64,000 nt of DNA from Acidobacteriaceae bacterium (GTDB taxonomy: Bacteria; Acidobacteriota; Terriglobia; Terriglobales; Acidobacteriaceae), in the NCBI GenBank assembly GCA_035944135.1, contig DASZBM010000002.1:434001-498000 (forward strand). Reading direction: 5' to 3'. The notes under the pieces were generated by a model. That model saw only the letters and a program-made list of their open reading frames with translations. It was not told the origin of the DNA and ran no database searches. Both the position numbers and the translations under genes were made by a program. Below, piece after piece: positions 8,590-18,368 of the stretch (the first letter of the stretch is position 1; each line of letters opens with the position of its first letter).

Positions 8590-11500
8590 ATGTCCCCCGA
8601 AACAGAGCTTCCGGACGATTCACAGGCGGAGGCTGGGGCTCTGGCGGCGGCGGCGGCCCTGGAAGAGAAGGCCAGCGAGTCCGATCAGACACCTCCTGGC
8701 GAAATCGCAGAGGCGGAGCTCGGCGCGAGCTTGCCAGATCTTTCAGTTGAGTCGACCGGCCAGGCGAACCAGGCGCCCGCTTTGCCGTATCCGGTTGTGG
8801 GATTTGGGGCCTCGGCGGGAGGGCTGACCGCGTTCCGCGAGGTTCTGGAGAATCTGAACCCAGACACGGGAATGGCTTTTGTCCTGGTGACCCATATGGC
8901 TCCGGATCACAGGAGCTATCTGACGGAGATTCTTGAGAGATATACGCGGATCCCGGTGAGAGCCGTGGTGCACGGTGAGAGGCCGGAGCCGAACCATCTG
9001 TATGTAATGCAGCCGGAGCAGAGGTTACAGCTTCGAGCCGGGGCGTTTTATGTCGAGGAGCGGACCTCGGGCCGCGGCCCGCACGTCATTGACACCTTCT
9101 TCCGTTCTCTTGCGGCCGACCAGAAGAATCATGCGATCGGGGTTGTGCTTTCGGGAGCGGATTCGGACGGTGCATCCGGCCTGAAGGCGATTAAAGGAGA
9201 GGGCGGGATTGCGCTGGTACAAAGCCCGGGAAGCGCAGCGCAGCCCGGGATGCCGCGGAGCTCGATCGCGGCCGATCATGTGGACCTGGTGGTTCCACCG
9301 GCCGAGCTTGGAGTGGAACTCGGCAGGCTTGCGGCTCAGTTTTCACGCCCCGAGCTGCGGTCGCTGGAGAGTGGGGTTGTCCCACCGTCCGACGAATATT
9401 CGTTCCAGAAAATCCTGCAGTTGTTACGGAGCGTTTCGGGACTGGACTTGCGGCAGTACAAACCGGAGACGCTGCGCCGGCGGATGATCCGACGCCTGGT
9501 GCTGCTGCGCAAAGAGAGTCTGGCGGAATATTTCAGATTTCTGCAGGTTCGTCCGGATGAGCTGCGGTTGCTGCAGGAGGACCTGCTCATCAGCGTGACA
9601 CGCTTTTTCCGGGACTCCGGATTCTGGGAGTCGCTGCGGCAGAATGTGTTCCCGGCACTGCTGCGGGATCGACCGGCGGACAGCCCGGTGCGCGTATGGT
9701 GCGCAGGGTGCTCGTCCGGGGAAGAGGCATATTCGCTGGCAATCACGCTGATCGAATACATGTCGTTGAACAGTCTGGACATTCCTCTCCAGATCTTCGG
9801 CACGGATGCGAGCGATCAGTCGATCGATGCCGCCAGGCTGGCTGTGTATCCGGAGACGCTGGCCGACGAGATTTCGCAGGAGCGGCTGCGGCGCTTCTTT
9901 GTGAAGGTGGAGCGCGGATACCAGGTGTCAAAACGTGTGCGCGACACGTGCATCTTCGCCAGACAGATTCTTTGCAATGACCCGCCGTTCTCGCACATCG
10001 ACATTCTGAGCTGCCGGAACGTGATGATCTATTTCGACCAGGCGCTGCAGCGACAGGTCATGGTCACGTTTCACTATGCGCTGGAACCCGGCGGGTACAT
10101 GCTGCTGGGCATGTCAGAGGGATTAAGAGATTACAGCGACCTCTTCAGCACGGTAGACCGGAAAAACAGGATCTACATGAAGTCCGGCGCGGCTCTGCCG
10201 CACATCGCCGATCTGCCGCGCAGCTATGCGATATCGCAGTTGCCGGGGGTGCCGCGTCCGACCGGCCTGAATCTGCAGGCGGAGAGCAACCTGTGGCCTG
10301 AGCTTGAGCTGCAGCGCGCGGCGGACCGAATTGTGCTGGCGCGCTTCGGACCGGCGGGATTGATCGTCGATGAAGAGATGAACGTGCGGCAGTCGCGCGG
10401 ACATACGGCACCTTACCTGGAGCTGACGCCCGGTGGCGTGAGCTGGAACCTGCTTCGCGTGTTGAAGGACGGCGTCGCCACCGAAGCGCGAAACGCGGTT
10501 CAGCGCGCCATACGGGAGAACGTGCCGATCACAGCGACGTCAACCCTGATGGACAAAGAGAAGGGCCAGCAGACCATTCATATCGAGGTTCTGCCGATAA
10601 CGAGCGCCATCGAGCGCCCGCGCTGCTTCCTGGTCCTGTTTCAGCCGGAGCAGCAGACCGATCAGGTTAAGCCGAATGAACAGGTGATTGCGTCGAACCT
10701 GACAACGGATGAAAAAGAGCGTCTGATTGCGCAGCTGCGGCAGGACCTGACCTCGACACGCTTCCACCTGCAGTCACTGGTTGAAGAGCGCGATGCGCGG
10801 AACCAGGAGCTGGTGTCTGTAAACGAGGAGATCCAATCCGCGAACGAGGAACTGCAGAGCACAAACGAGGAGCTGGAGACGACGAAGGAGGAGCTGCAGT
10901 CCGCGAATGAGGAGCTGCAGACGGTCAACGAAGAGCTACTGCAGCGGAACAATGTTCTTATGCAGACGGGGAACGATCTGACGAACCTGCTGAACAGCGT
11001 GAACATTCCGTTGCTGATGCTCACGAACGAACTTCACATTCGGCTATTTACGCCACCGATGCAGCGGCTGCTGAGCGTTCGATCCGCAGACGTAGGGCGG
11101 TCGATCAGCGAGATACGGTTCCAACTGAGCATCGACGATTTGGAGCCGATCCTGCGCGAGGTGCTGGAGACGCTGGGAACGCGCGAGCTGGAGGTGCAGG
11201 ACAGGGAAGGGCGGTGGTACCTGCTGCGGGTTCGGCCGTACCGGACGGCAGAAAACAAGATCGAGGGCCTGGTCGTCGTCTTTTTGGATGTCGATCAGCT
11301 ACGCAGCAGCCAACAGCATCTTCTGCAAGCTCATCACTTCACGAGCGCAGTGGTTGAAGGCGTCCCCGTGCCGATCGTCGTACTGGACGAGAACTGTGCC
11401 ATCCAGACAGCAAACAACGCGTTTCGCGAGCTGTCACAGATGGACGCGAATGAGCTGGAGGGAAGATCGCTTCCGGATCTTGTGAAGCTGTTGTGGGGGA

Positions 11501-12402
11501 TTGAGTCGATGGGCGAGCAGTTGCAAAGGCTGCTGGATGATCCAACGGCAACGCTCGAGTTTGAGCATGATTCCCAGACAGCACGAAGGAAGACCGTGGT
11601 GGTGAAGGGGCAGGTTGTACGAACAAACGGGAGGAAGGTGCTTCTGCTGGTGATGGAGGACATTACGCTGCGCCGTGAGGCGGAGCTGGAGATCTCGAAG
11701 CAGAAAGAGGCGCTGGAATACGAGATGGAAAGAGCAGCCTTTACGCTGAACCGGACAAAAGAGCAGTTACGCGGGCTGACGAGCCATTTGTTTCACGTGC
11801 AGGAAGAGGAGCGCCAGCGTGTGGCACGCGAGCTGCATGACGACGTGAGTCAACGCCTGAGTTTTCTGGACATGCTGCTGTCGGGCGTGAGCGCTTCGGT
11901 GGATTCGCCGGACTTTTCGGAGAAGCTGCAGTCGGCGAGGACGGAACTGCAAGGACTGAATACGGATGTTCGCGAACTTTCTCATCGGCTGCACCCGAAG
12001 GTGCTGAAGGACCTTGGCCTGGCGGCTGCGCTCCGCGCATTAGTGGAGGAGTTTGACCGGCGAGAGGGAATGCCCGCTACGTTTTCTTCGCGCAACATCC
12101 CGAAGAGCATGCCGGACGAGGCTTCCACGGCGATCTATCGAATTACGCAGGAGGCGCTGCGGAATGTAGCGAAGCATGCAGGCAGGACGCATGTGAAGGT
12201 GGGCCTTCAAAGCGTGGATCACAGTTTGAAGCTTACGGTAAGGGACTTCGGTGTGGGCTTCGATGCAGACGCCGCAGAAAGTCCGGATGGCCTGGGCCTG
12301 ATCAGCATGCAGGAACGCGCGCGAATCGCGGGGGGATCGTTTGCTGTCGACTCCGAGCTTGGCGCAGGAACGACGATCAATGTAGTGGTTCCACTGGAAT
12401 AG
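8590..12402 (+). CDS. CheB-CheR-PAS-histidine kinase fusion protein
   Basis: Multidomain cytoplasmic sensor, 1270 aa. Residues 1-65 are Ala/Glu-rich. Residues ~66-255 are a CheB methylesterase domain: GFGASAGG with Ser75, THMAPDHRS with His102, and SGADSDGASGL with Asp. Residues ~275-535 are a CheR methyltransferase (SVTRFFRD, WCAGCSSGEEAYSLA, SCRNVMIYFD). Residues ~740-785 form a coiled coil of repeated NEE(I/L)QS(A/T). Two PAS-like regions follow (~800-1030). The HisKA_3 box is RVARELHDDVSQRLS and the HATPase includes ITQEALRNVAKHAG and FGVGF. There is no receiver domain at the N-terminus. RBS AGAGAGG precedes the ATG. A response regulator follows after 2 bp, its likely partner. No receptor or cheA is nearby. 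Confidence 0.95.
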   Translation: MSPETELPDDSQAEAGALAAAAALEEKASESDQTPPGEIAEAELGASLPDLSVESTGQANQAPALPYPVVGFGASAGGLTAFREVLENLNPDTGMAFVLVTHMAPDHRSYLTEILERYTRIPVRAVVHGERPEPNHLYVMQPEQRLQLRAGAFYVEERTSGRGPHVIDTFFRSLAADQKNHAIGVVLSGADSDGASGLKAIKGEGGIALVQSPGSAAQPGMPRSSIAADHVDLVVPPAELGVELGRLAAQFSRPELRSLESGVVPPSDEYSFQKILQLLRSVSGLDLRQYKPETLRRRMIRRLVLLRKESLAEYFRFLQVRPDELRLLQEDLLISVTRFFRDSGFWESLRQNVFPALLRDRPADSPVRVWCAGCSSGEEAYSLAITLIEYMSLNSLDIPLQIFGTDASDQSIDAARLAVYPETLADEISQERLRRFFVKVERGYQVSKRVRDTCIFARQILCNDPPFSHIDILSCRNVMIYFDQALQRQVMVTFHYALEPGGYMLLGMSEGLRDYSDLFSTVDRKNRIYMKSGAALPHIADLPRSYAISQLPGVPRPTGLNLQAESNLWPELELQRAADRIVLARFGPAGLIVDEEMNVRQSRGHTAPYLELTPGGVSWNLLRVLKDGVATEARNAVQRAIRENVPITATSTLMDKEKGQQTIHIEVLPITSAIERPRCFLVLFQPEQQTDQVKPNEQVIASNLTTDEKERLIAQLRQDLTSTRFHLQSLVEERDARNQELVSVNEEIQSANEELQSTNEELETTKEELQSANEELQTVNEELLQRNNVLMQTGNDLTNLLNSVNIPLLMLTNELHIRLFTPPMQRLLSVRSADVGRSISEIRFQLSIDDLEPILREVLETLGTRELEVQDREGRWYLLRVRPYRTAENKIEGLVVVFLDVDQLRSSQQHLLQAHHFTSAVVEGVPVPIVVLDENCAIQTANNAFRELSQMDANELEGRSLPDLVKLLWGIESMGEQLQRLLDDPTATLEFEHDSQTARRKTVVVKGQVVRTNGRKVLLLVMEDITLRREAELEISKQKEALEYEMERAAFTLNRTKEQLRGLTSHLFHVQEEERQRVARELHDDVSQRLSFLDMLLSGVSASVDSPDFSEKLQSARTELQGLNTDVRELSHRLHPKVLKDLGLAAALRALVEEFDRREGMPATFSSRNIPKSMPDEASTAIYRITQEALRNVAKHAGRTHVKVGLQSVDHSLKLTVRDFGVGFDADAAESPDGLGLISMQERARIAGGSFAVDSELGAGTTINVVVPLE

Positions 12403-12404
12403 GC

Positions 12405-13046
12405 ATGGTGCGCATCCTCATTGCGGACGATCACGTCCTGGTGCTGGAGGCGCTGTGCGCGATTCTGGCAAAAGAGTACGAGATTGCAGGGACGGCAAAG
12501 AACGGACGCGAGACGGTCCAGAAGGCCGTTCAGTTGAAGCCGGACATGGTGATTATGGATGTGTCGATGCCCGAGCTCAACGGGATCGAAGCCATGAGGC
12601 AGATTAAGGCCTCGGGATGTCCGGCGAAGATCATTTTTGTGACGCAGCAGTTGGAGTCGGCGTACATTCGCGCGGCATTTGACGCGGGTGCGATGGGGTA
12701 CGTGGCGAAGCAGTCGGCGTCGTCAGAGCTTCTGCTGGCGGCGAGGATGGCGATTTCAGGGAGATACTATGTGACTCCGCTGGCGACGCCGAAGGCCGGC
12801 TTCGACAAGGGTGCGCGAGTGTCGCGAGTGAATCCGGCGGAGATGTTCGGTGCAGGACTGACGACGAGGCAGCGGGAGGTTCTGCAGCTGGTGGCGGAAG
12901 GGAAGACGACGAAGGAAGTGGCGCTGACGCTGAAGATCTCGCCGAAGACGGTGGAGTTTCACCGCAACGCGATTATGGATCAGCTCGGTCTGCGCACGAC
13001 GGCGGAGCTGACGCGCTATGCGCTGTCACACGGGATTATCCAGTAA
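12405..13046 (+). CDS. NarL/FixJ-type response regulator
   Basis: Receiver plus LuxR helix-turn-helix, 213 aa. The acidic pocket is IADDH (Asp8, Asp9), the phosphoacceptor lies in MDVSMP (Asp52), and VTQQ and AKQ supply the conserved Thr and Lys. The C-terminal TTRQREVLQLVAEGKTTKEV and ISPKTVEFHRNAIMDQLG are a standard LuxR-type HTH. The gene begins 2 bp after the stop of the CheB/CheR/kinase fusion, so the two are almost certainly cotranscribed and form a two-component system. The DNA target is unknown. Confidence 0.95.
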   Translation: MVRILIADDHVLVLEALCAILAKEYEIAGTAKNGRETVQKAVQLKPDMVIMDVSMPELNGIEAMRQIKASGCPAKIIFVTQQLESAYIRAAFDAGAMGYVAKQSASSELLLAARMAISGRYYVTPLATPKAGFDKGARVSRVNPAEMFGAGLTTRQREVLQLVAEGKTTKEVALTLKISPKTVEFHRNAIMDQLGLRTTAELTRYALSHGIIQ

Positions 13047-13054
13047 GGACGCGG

Positions 13055-16000
13055 TTATTTGAGTTGGCCGAGGAGGGTCTCGACGGCTTTCTTCAGCTGG
13101 GCGTCTTCTCCGGATTCGGTTTCGCCTAAGGGGCGGAGAACTTCGACGTCGACGGGCCGAGGGTGCATCTCCATGTCGTCGCCGTGCATGTCGCGGATGC
13201 GGTCGCCGGGGACGCGGACGCTGGAGCCGTCGATGAGGCGCTGGGCGCCGGTGAAGATGATCCAGCCGGCGGTGGGAGTTCCGACGACTTTGCCGAGTGC
13301 GAGCGCGCGGTAGCCTTCGGTGAAGTCCTCGCCGTCGGAGAGCGTGGACTCGTTGGTGACGAGCACGGTGGGAACGCCGAGCGCGCGCTGGCCGAGGGCC
13401 TGGCGGCTGGGTACGGTGGCGCCGTCGCGGGGAGTCATCAGCAGATAGTTGCGACGGGCGAAGACGTCGATGACGCGGCCGTTGACGTAGCCGCCGTTGT
13501 TGTTGCGGACGTCAATGACGACGCCCTGCTTTGTTTCGTTCTGCGCGTCGAGGTCAACGTAGAGCTGCGAGAGGTCGTGGTCACCCATGGCGGCGATGTG
13601 CACGTAGCCGAGCTTGCCGCCGGAGACGCGGTCGACGTAAGCGCGGCGGTCCTCGACCCAGGAGTTGTAGAGCAGGCCGGCCTCAACCTGCAGGGTGACG
13701 GGGCGCACGATGGCGTCGCGCTTTTTGCCGGCGGTTTCTACGCTGAGGACGACGCGCTTGTTGACCTTGTCTTCGAGCAGGGAATCGAGGTTGGTTTGTG
13801 GAGTGATGGTGGCGCCGTCTACGGCGAGCAGGCGGTCGCCCGGGTGGATGGTGCCTTCGAGCGAGGCGGGGCCGAGGGGCACGACTTCGCGGACGATGAG
13901 CTCGCCTTTGTCTTCGAAGGGCTCGCGCTCGAAGCGCAGGCCGAGTCTTCCGGTGCGCACGGCGGGCGGGGAGATTTTGTTGATGCCGGAGTGTGAGCTG
14001 TTGAGCTCGCCGATGAGGAGGTTGATGTCGCGGCGGAGCTCGGGACCGGTGTGCGCTCCGGTGATGTATGGCTCCCATTCATCGCGGAGCGCCTTCCAGT
14101 CGTGATGGTTGAAGTCGGCGCGGAAGAAGCGATGGTCGAGTGTGTTCCAGGCTTCGTCGAAGACGACCTGCTTCTGGCGGTCGAAGTCGACTTCCATCGA
14201 CGCGGTCACGGTGATGGGGCGAGGAACACGCGTGTCGATGGGAATGGCGCGGACACCAGAGGGCATGTCGCTGCCGGCGTTGGCTGCGTTCGGGTTAGGG
14301 CTGGGGCCTTCGATGTAGTAGATGGTGTGCGAGTCCGGCGACCACGCGATGTTGGATTTGAAGCCGGGTGTTGAGGTGAGTTGGCGCGGGCTTGCGGGCT
14401 CGCGCGAGAGTTCATCGAGTGAGTAGGTGTAGATGTTCACCTGATCGGCGACGGTCGCGACGAAGGCCAGTGTTTTTCCATCGGGGCTGATGACCGGCGA
14501 ACGGAGTTCGAGATTGAGGGGCAACAGCGTGAGGCGATTGCGAATGCCTTCGAAGACAATTCGTGTGGGCTCGATCTTCTTTGGCGGATGATGGTTGGCG
14601 TGGTCGGCGGGCCCTGTGGGTGCGGGCTTTGCGGGCGCTGTTTCAGGCGGCGTTTGTGGAGACTGATCGGGAGCCGGACGTGTGGAGGGCGTCGTCTCTG
14701 GGGGCGTCTGCGGTGCGGGTTCGGTTTCGTTGGGAATGTCGGGCGCGCCGGGGATCGACTGCTTGCGGAAGAGCTCGGTGAATTGATCTTCGCGGAATGC
14801 GGGAACATGCGGAACGAGATCGACGCGGGCGATCTGTGGAGTTTCGCTGCGCTGCGCGGTGTCGAAGAGGATGTATTTGCCGTCGGGCGACCAGGCGATG
14901 CGCGATGCGGCCTCGCCGTTTGCAAGGAAGGTCAAAGGGCGGGCGTCTGCGCCGCCCTCAGCGGGAACGGCGTAGAGATTGCTGAAGCCATCGGGGCCGG
15001 AGGGAACGTATACGACCCAGTGAGAGTCCGGTGACCATGCGATGGTGTCGTTGTCCAACTCGCCGTGGGCGAGGATGTGATCCTTCAAACCATCAACCGT
15101 GAGGACGTGCAGCTCCTTGCGATTGCGGATGAAGGCGACGCTCTTGCCATCGGGTGACCAGATGGGGCCCGCGTCGATGTCGAGGCCGTGAGTGAGGGCG
15201 TGCTCTGATTGCGTGGCGAAGTCGTACAGGTAGAGGCTGGAGCCGCCGTCGCGCTCGGAGCGGTAGACGACTTTGGTTGAATCGGGTGACCACTGCGGGT
15301 CGCTTTCCGCGGCGTCGGTGTAGGTCAGGCGCTGCGCTTCGCCGCCGGATTTTGTGCCTGTAGCAAAGACTTCGCCCTGATCGACAACGGCGAGCTTGTT
15401 GCCATCCGGCGAGATGGCGAGATCGCGCCAGTGAGTGAGGTTGGTGTGAGTGACGCCTTCACCGCTGGGCGCGCCGCGCAAAGTAATTGCGACTTCGGCT
15501 GCCTTGCCGCTGTGAGTGTCGAGCTTCCAGATGGCGAAGTGACGCTCGAAGACAATGGTCTTGCCGTCGTAAGAGATGGTGGGCCAGAGGCAGCGGCCGC
15601 TGGTGAACTGCGTGACCTGATGCTCGGCGCCGGTTGTGGCATCCGCGCTCCAGATGTTTTCGGCACCGCTCTTGTCGGACATATAGAAGACGGTTTCGCC
15701 GTCGGGCGACCACATGGGCCAGGCATGCTTGGCGTCGGCTGGGAGCAGGCGGTGATATCCGGCGTCGGTTTTGGAGGGAGCGAGGAGCGGCTTGAGCCAG
15801 AGCTCGGTCTCGTCGATGTGCGCGTGGCCGTTGCGCCACCATTGCGAGGACGAGATGCCCTTGGCGATGAGTGCGATCTCTTTGCCGTCCGGCGAAGGTG
15901 CGGATTCGAACTCGTTGAGGTAGCGCTCGCGCGAGACCTCGAGTGGTGTGCCGCCGGTCGAGCGGACGCGCAGGATGTCTCCCTGACCGGCGACGTCAGT

Positions 16001-16390
16001 GACGTTGGACGTGAAATAGATCCATTGGCCGTCGCGAGACCAGCCGTCGATGTTACTGGGCGAGTCGGAGAAGGTGAGGCGCTCGAGCGCACCGGATGCG
16101 AGTGTGAGGACGTAGATGTCGCCGCCGCCGGTGCGTGTGGAGATGAAGGCAAGCTTTGTGCCGTCGGGTGAGTACAGGGGGCGGGATTCGTCGGCGGGGC
16201 TGGAGATGAGCAGGCGCGCTTCGCCACCCTGCGTGGGCACGGTCCAGATGTCGCCGCCGGAGGCGAAGGCGATCTCGCGCCCGTCAGGCGAGATGGCCGG
16301 TGTCGCGAGTGAGGGTTTTGAGGACTGAGCGAAGGCGGCGGTGCAGAGGACAAAGCTCAGCAGAAGGGACAACGACGGAATCCGGACCAA
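13055..16390 (-). CDS. Tricorn-like S41 family peptidase
   Basis: Large (1111 aa) secreted peptidase resembling archaeal tricorn protease. A signal peptide (VRIPSLSLLLSFVLCTAAFAQ) is followed by WD40/TolB-like propeller repeats, many with the form 'WSPDG/S' (residues ~30-720). A Pro/Thr-rich linker lies at ~570-615. A core region has LNSSHSGI with the likely catalytic His. A PDZ domain (~835-900) precedes the S41 protease core, where TNESTLSDGEDFTEG carries the Ser and TPTAGW the oxyanion region. It probably degrades peptides outside the cytoplasm. The MFS gene lies 51 bp upstream on the same strand and may be cotranscribed. Confidence 0.93.
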   Translation of the reverse strand: MVRIPSLSLLLSFVLCTAAFAQSSKPSLATPAISPDGREIAFASGGDIWTVPTQGGEARLLISSPADESRPLYSPDGTKLAFISTRTGGGDIYVLTLASGALERLTFSDSPSNIDGWSRDGQWIYFTSNVTDVAGQGDILRVRSTGGTPLEVSRERYLNEFESAPSPDGKEIALIAKGISSSQWWRNGHAHIDETELWLKPLLAPSKTDAGYHRLLPADAKHAWPMWSPDGETVFYMSDKSGAENIWSADATTGAEHQVTQFTSGRCLWPTISYDGKTIVFERHFAIWKLDTHSGKAAEVAITLRGAPSGEGVTHTNLTHWRDLAISPDGNKLAVVDQGEVFATGTKSGGEAQRLTYTDAAESDPQWSPDSTKVVYRSERDGGSSLYLYDFATQSEHALTHGLDIDAGPIWSPDGKSVAFIRNRKELHVLTVDGLKDHILAHGELDNDTIAWSPDSHWVVYVPSGPDGFSNLYAVPAEGGADARPLTFLANGEAASRIAWSPDGKYILFDTAQRSETPQIARVDLVPHVPAFREDQFTELFRKQSIPGAPDIPNETEPAPQTPPETTPSTRPAPDQSPQTPPETAPAKPAPTGPADHANHHPPKKIEPTRIVFEGIRNRLTLLPLNLELRSPVISPDGKTLAFVATVADQVNIYTYSLDELSREPASPRQLTSTPGFKSNIAWSPDSHTIYYIEGPSPNPNAANAGSDMPSGVRAIPIDTRVPRPITVTASMEVDFDRQKQVVFDEAWNTLDHRFFRADFNHHDWKALRDEWEPYITGAHTGPELRRDINLLIGELNSSHSGINKISPPAVRTGRLGLRFEREPFEDKGELIVREVVPLGPASLEGTIHPGDRLLAVDGATITPQTNLDSLLEDKVNKRVVLSVETAGKKRDAIVRPVTLQVEAGLLYNSWVEDRRAYVDRVSGGKLGYVHIAAMGDHDLSQLYVDLDAQNETKQGVVIDVRNNNGGYVNGRVIDVFARRNYLLMTPRDGATVPSRQALGQRALGVPTVLVTNESTLSDGEDFTEGYRALALGKVVGTPTAGWIIFTGAQRLIDGSSVRVPGDRIRDMHGDDMEMHPRPVDVEVLRPLGETESGEDAQLKKAVETLLGQLK

Positions 16391-16441
16391 GGATCACCTC
16401 GTGCAGCGGAAGGTTTGATTGATTGCGACAAGATGTTTCTA

Positions 16442-17686
16442 TCATGCATTCAAAAGGCGATCTTCGGGACCGGCGGCCAGCGTGCCTTCTCGCGGAGGCC
16501 GGGCCAATGTGGCATAACTCAGCGCGCCGAGCAGCATGACGCCGCTGCAGAGCTCAAGCGACAGTGTGAAGGAGTGGGTGCGATCGAGGAGCCAGCCGGT
16601 AACGACCGGAGCTGCCGAGGCGAAGATGAAGCTGGCGAAGTTCATCAGCGCGCCAATGGGAGCCGTATATTTGTCGGCGCCCATGGCCTGCGCGTATCCC
16701 CAACCCGACGTGCCTGCGAAGTGCACGAAGAATAGCGCCGCGCTGATGCCGGCGATTGCGATGGGAGTGGTTTGGCTGCGGCCGACGATCAGAGTGCCGG
16801 CCGCGGAGAGCACCATCCCGACGACCAGGTTGATGCGATGTATCTTCGGCAGTGGCGCTCCGCGGCGTACGACCCAGTCGCTCATCAACCCGCTCAGCGC
16901 CATTCCCATCGCGCCGAATAAGAAGGGAATCGCTGCGAGCCAGCCGCTCTTTCCGACGCCGAGATGGCGGGCTGATTCGAGGTAGCCGGGAACCCACGCG
17001 GTGTAGAGCCAGACGGTGTAGTTGATGCCGCTCCAGCCGAGCATCATGCCCCACATTGTGCGATGGCGCAGCAGGACGCGCCATGCGCTCGGATTTTTGG
17101 GGGCGGGCGTTAGTAGGCGATGAGAAGTTAAATTCGCGCGTTCGACATACCAGGCCATCCAGGCCGCGGCTACCAGCAAACCGGCGACGCCCAACAGGCC
17201 AAACATCCAGCGCCATCCGACCCGGAGCATGATGATCGTCAGCGCCGGAGGGGCTGCGGCCATCGCTATTGTTGACGACATGTTGAGGAATGCCGTGGCT
17301 CGCGCGCGTATTTCGGCGGGGAACCATTCTCGTACTACATGCACACCGCAGGGATAGAACGGCGCCTCGCCGGCACCGAGAAGAACGCGCAACGCGAGGA
17401 ACGGACCGAGTGAGCGCACGAGCCCGGTCAGCATCTGAGCGGCGGACCAGATGCCCAGCCCTGCGCCCAGTGAGCGGCGAGTGCCGAAGCGTTCGAGAAT
17501 CGCTAGCAGCGGAAGTTGGGAGAAGCCGTACGCGAGCGAAAAGGCCGAGAGCAGCCAGCCCATCTGCGTTGCGCTCCAGTGCATCTCGGCGCGGACTGTG
17601 GTGTTTGCGACGCTCAGGGAGGCGCGATCGAAGAAGTTCACCGCGCCTGCCGCAAATAGCAGCATGAGCGTGACGACTTGCCGCAC
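16442..17686 (-). CDS. MFS transporter, anion:cation symporter-like
   Basis: Twelve-helix major facilitator, 414 aa. Helix 1 (LMLLFAAGAVNFFDRASLSVA) carries the Asn-x-x-Asp-Arg pattern of the ACS family, which imports sugar acids such as hexuronates and galactonate. ERFGTRRSLGAG is the MFS loop 2-3 motif and GAGEAPFYPCGVHVVREWFP is typical of ACS members. Substrate cannot be read from the sequence. The downstream neighbour on the same strand is the tricorn-like peptidase; the divergent TPR gene lies upstream. Confidence 0.88.
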   Translation of the reverse strand: MRQVVTLMLLFAAGAVNFFDRASLSVANTTVRAEMHWSATQMGWLLSAFSLAYGFSQLPLLAILERFGTRRSLGAGLGIWSAAQMLTGLVRSLGPFLALRVLLGAGEAPFYPCGVHVVREWFPAEIRARATAFLNMSSTIAMAAAPPALTIIMLRVGWRWMFGLLGVAGLLVAAAWMAWYVERANLTSHRLLTPAPKNPSAWRVLLRHRTMWGMMLGWSGINYTVWLYTAWVPGYLESARHLGVGKSGWLAAIPFLFGAMGMALSGLMSDWVVRRGAPLPKIHRINLVVGMVLSAAGTLIVGRSQTTPIAIAGISAALFFVHFAGTSGWGYAQAMGADKYTAPIGALMNFASFIFASAAPVVTGWLLDRTHSFTLSLELCSGVMLLGALSYATLARPPREGTLAAGPEDRLLNA

Positions 17687-17745
17687 TCGATGCGACTGCT
17701 GCCGAGATGTCCGGGGATCGCTCAGAAGATTGTGTGAGAGACGAG

Positions 17746-17771
17746 GTGGCGGTGGATGCAGTCTACAGCGA
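17746..17771 (+). repeat. Short repeated motif TGGCGGTGGATGCAGTCTAC, copy 1
   Basis: Twenty identical bases followed, after one variable base, by GCGAA. The same 26-base pattern is present at 33363. This copy lies in the divergent gap between the MFS gene and the TPR gene, ~80 bp before the TPR start. It may be a regulator site or a small dispersed repeat. Confidence 0.5.
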
Positions 17772-17847
17772 AGTATGCCTCTGGACTATGCACGAGGAAA
17801 GAAGCATAATGTCGTGGCAGAAAAGGCGTTCCCTGGGAGGGCAAGCC

Positions 17848-18363
17848 ATGGGATATGAAGTGAAACGTATCTCGACCGCTGGAATCGCCGAAGCCATCGC
17901 GAAAGCGGAACTCTATCGCTCTCTCAACGAACCTGAAGAAGCAGAATCAATCTGCCGCGATATCCTCGCCATCGAACCGCAGCATCAACTCGCATTGCGT
18001 TTGCTTGGGCTGGCGCTGACGGATCAGTTTGCCGGACTCAGCTCCGATCGCTACAACGAAACCAAAGATATTTTCCTGCATCTGAATGATCCTTACGAGC
18101 GCCTCTACTACACGGGGCTGCTGTACGAGCGGCGCGCGAAAGCGATGCTGAAGACCGGCCAGCCGCCGCGTTCTCTCCTCGCGCTTTTTGACCAGGCATT
18201 GCGGTCCTTTGCTGAGGCAGAGAAGATTCGTCCCGCGGGAAACGATGATGCCATTCTTCGCTGGAATCGCTGCGTGCGGTTGCTGCAGAGTGCGGACTAT
18301 GAATGGGATGGATTAGAAGAGGAGCTTGTGACCTTTGATGGCCAGGATGCTCCGCCGAGGTAG
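17848..18363 (+). CDS. TPR-like hypothetical protein
   Basis: A 171-residue helical protein without signal peptide. Residues ~10-55 (AIAKAELYRSLNEPEEAESICRDILAIEPQHQLALRLLGLAL) form a clear tetratricopeptide repeat pair, and the middle and C-terminal parts (LFDQALRSFAEAEKIRPAGND) look like a further TPR. The frame is open upstream to 17707, but GGGAGGG 8 bases before the ATG at 17848 and the beginning of the repeat support this start. The role is unknown, probably protein-protein contacts. The stop lies 5 bp from the stop of the convergent sdhB gene. Confidence 0.75.
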   Translation: MGYEVKRISTAGIAEAIAKAELYRSLNEPEEAESICRDILAIEPQHQLALRLLGLALTDQFAGLSSDRYNETKDIFLHLNDPYERLYYTGLLYERRAKAMLKTGQPPRSLLALFDQALRSFAEAEKIRPAGNDDAILRWNRCVRLLQSADYEWDGLEEELVTFDGQDAPPR

Positions 18364-18368
18364 CGCAC

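Noticed and set aside
13163-13996. 277-codon plus-strand frame over the tricorn-like gene
   Set aside because: Antisense shadow of a gene with clear PDZ and S41 motifs; composition is that of reversed GC-rich codons.
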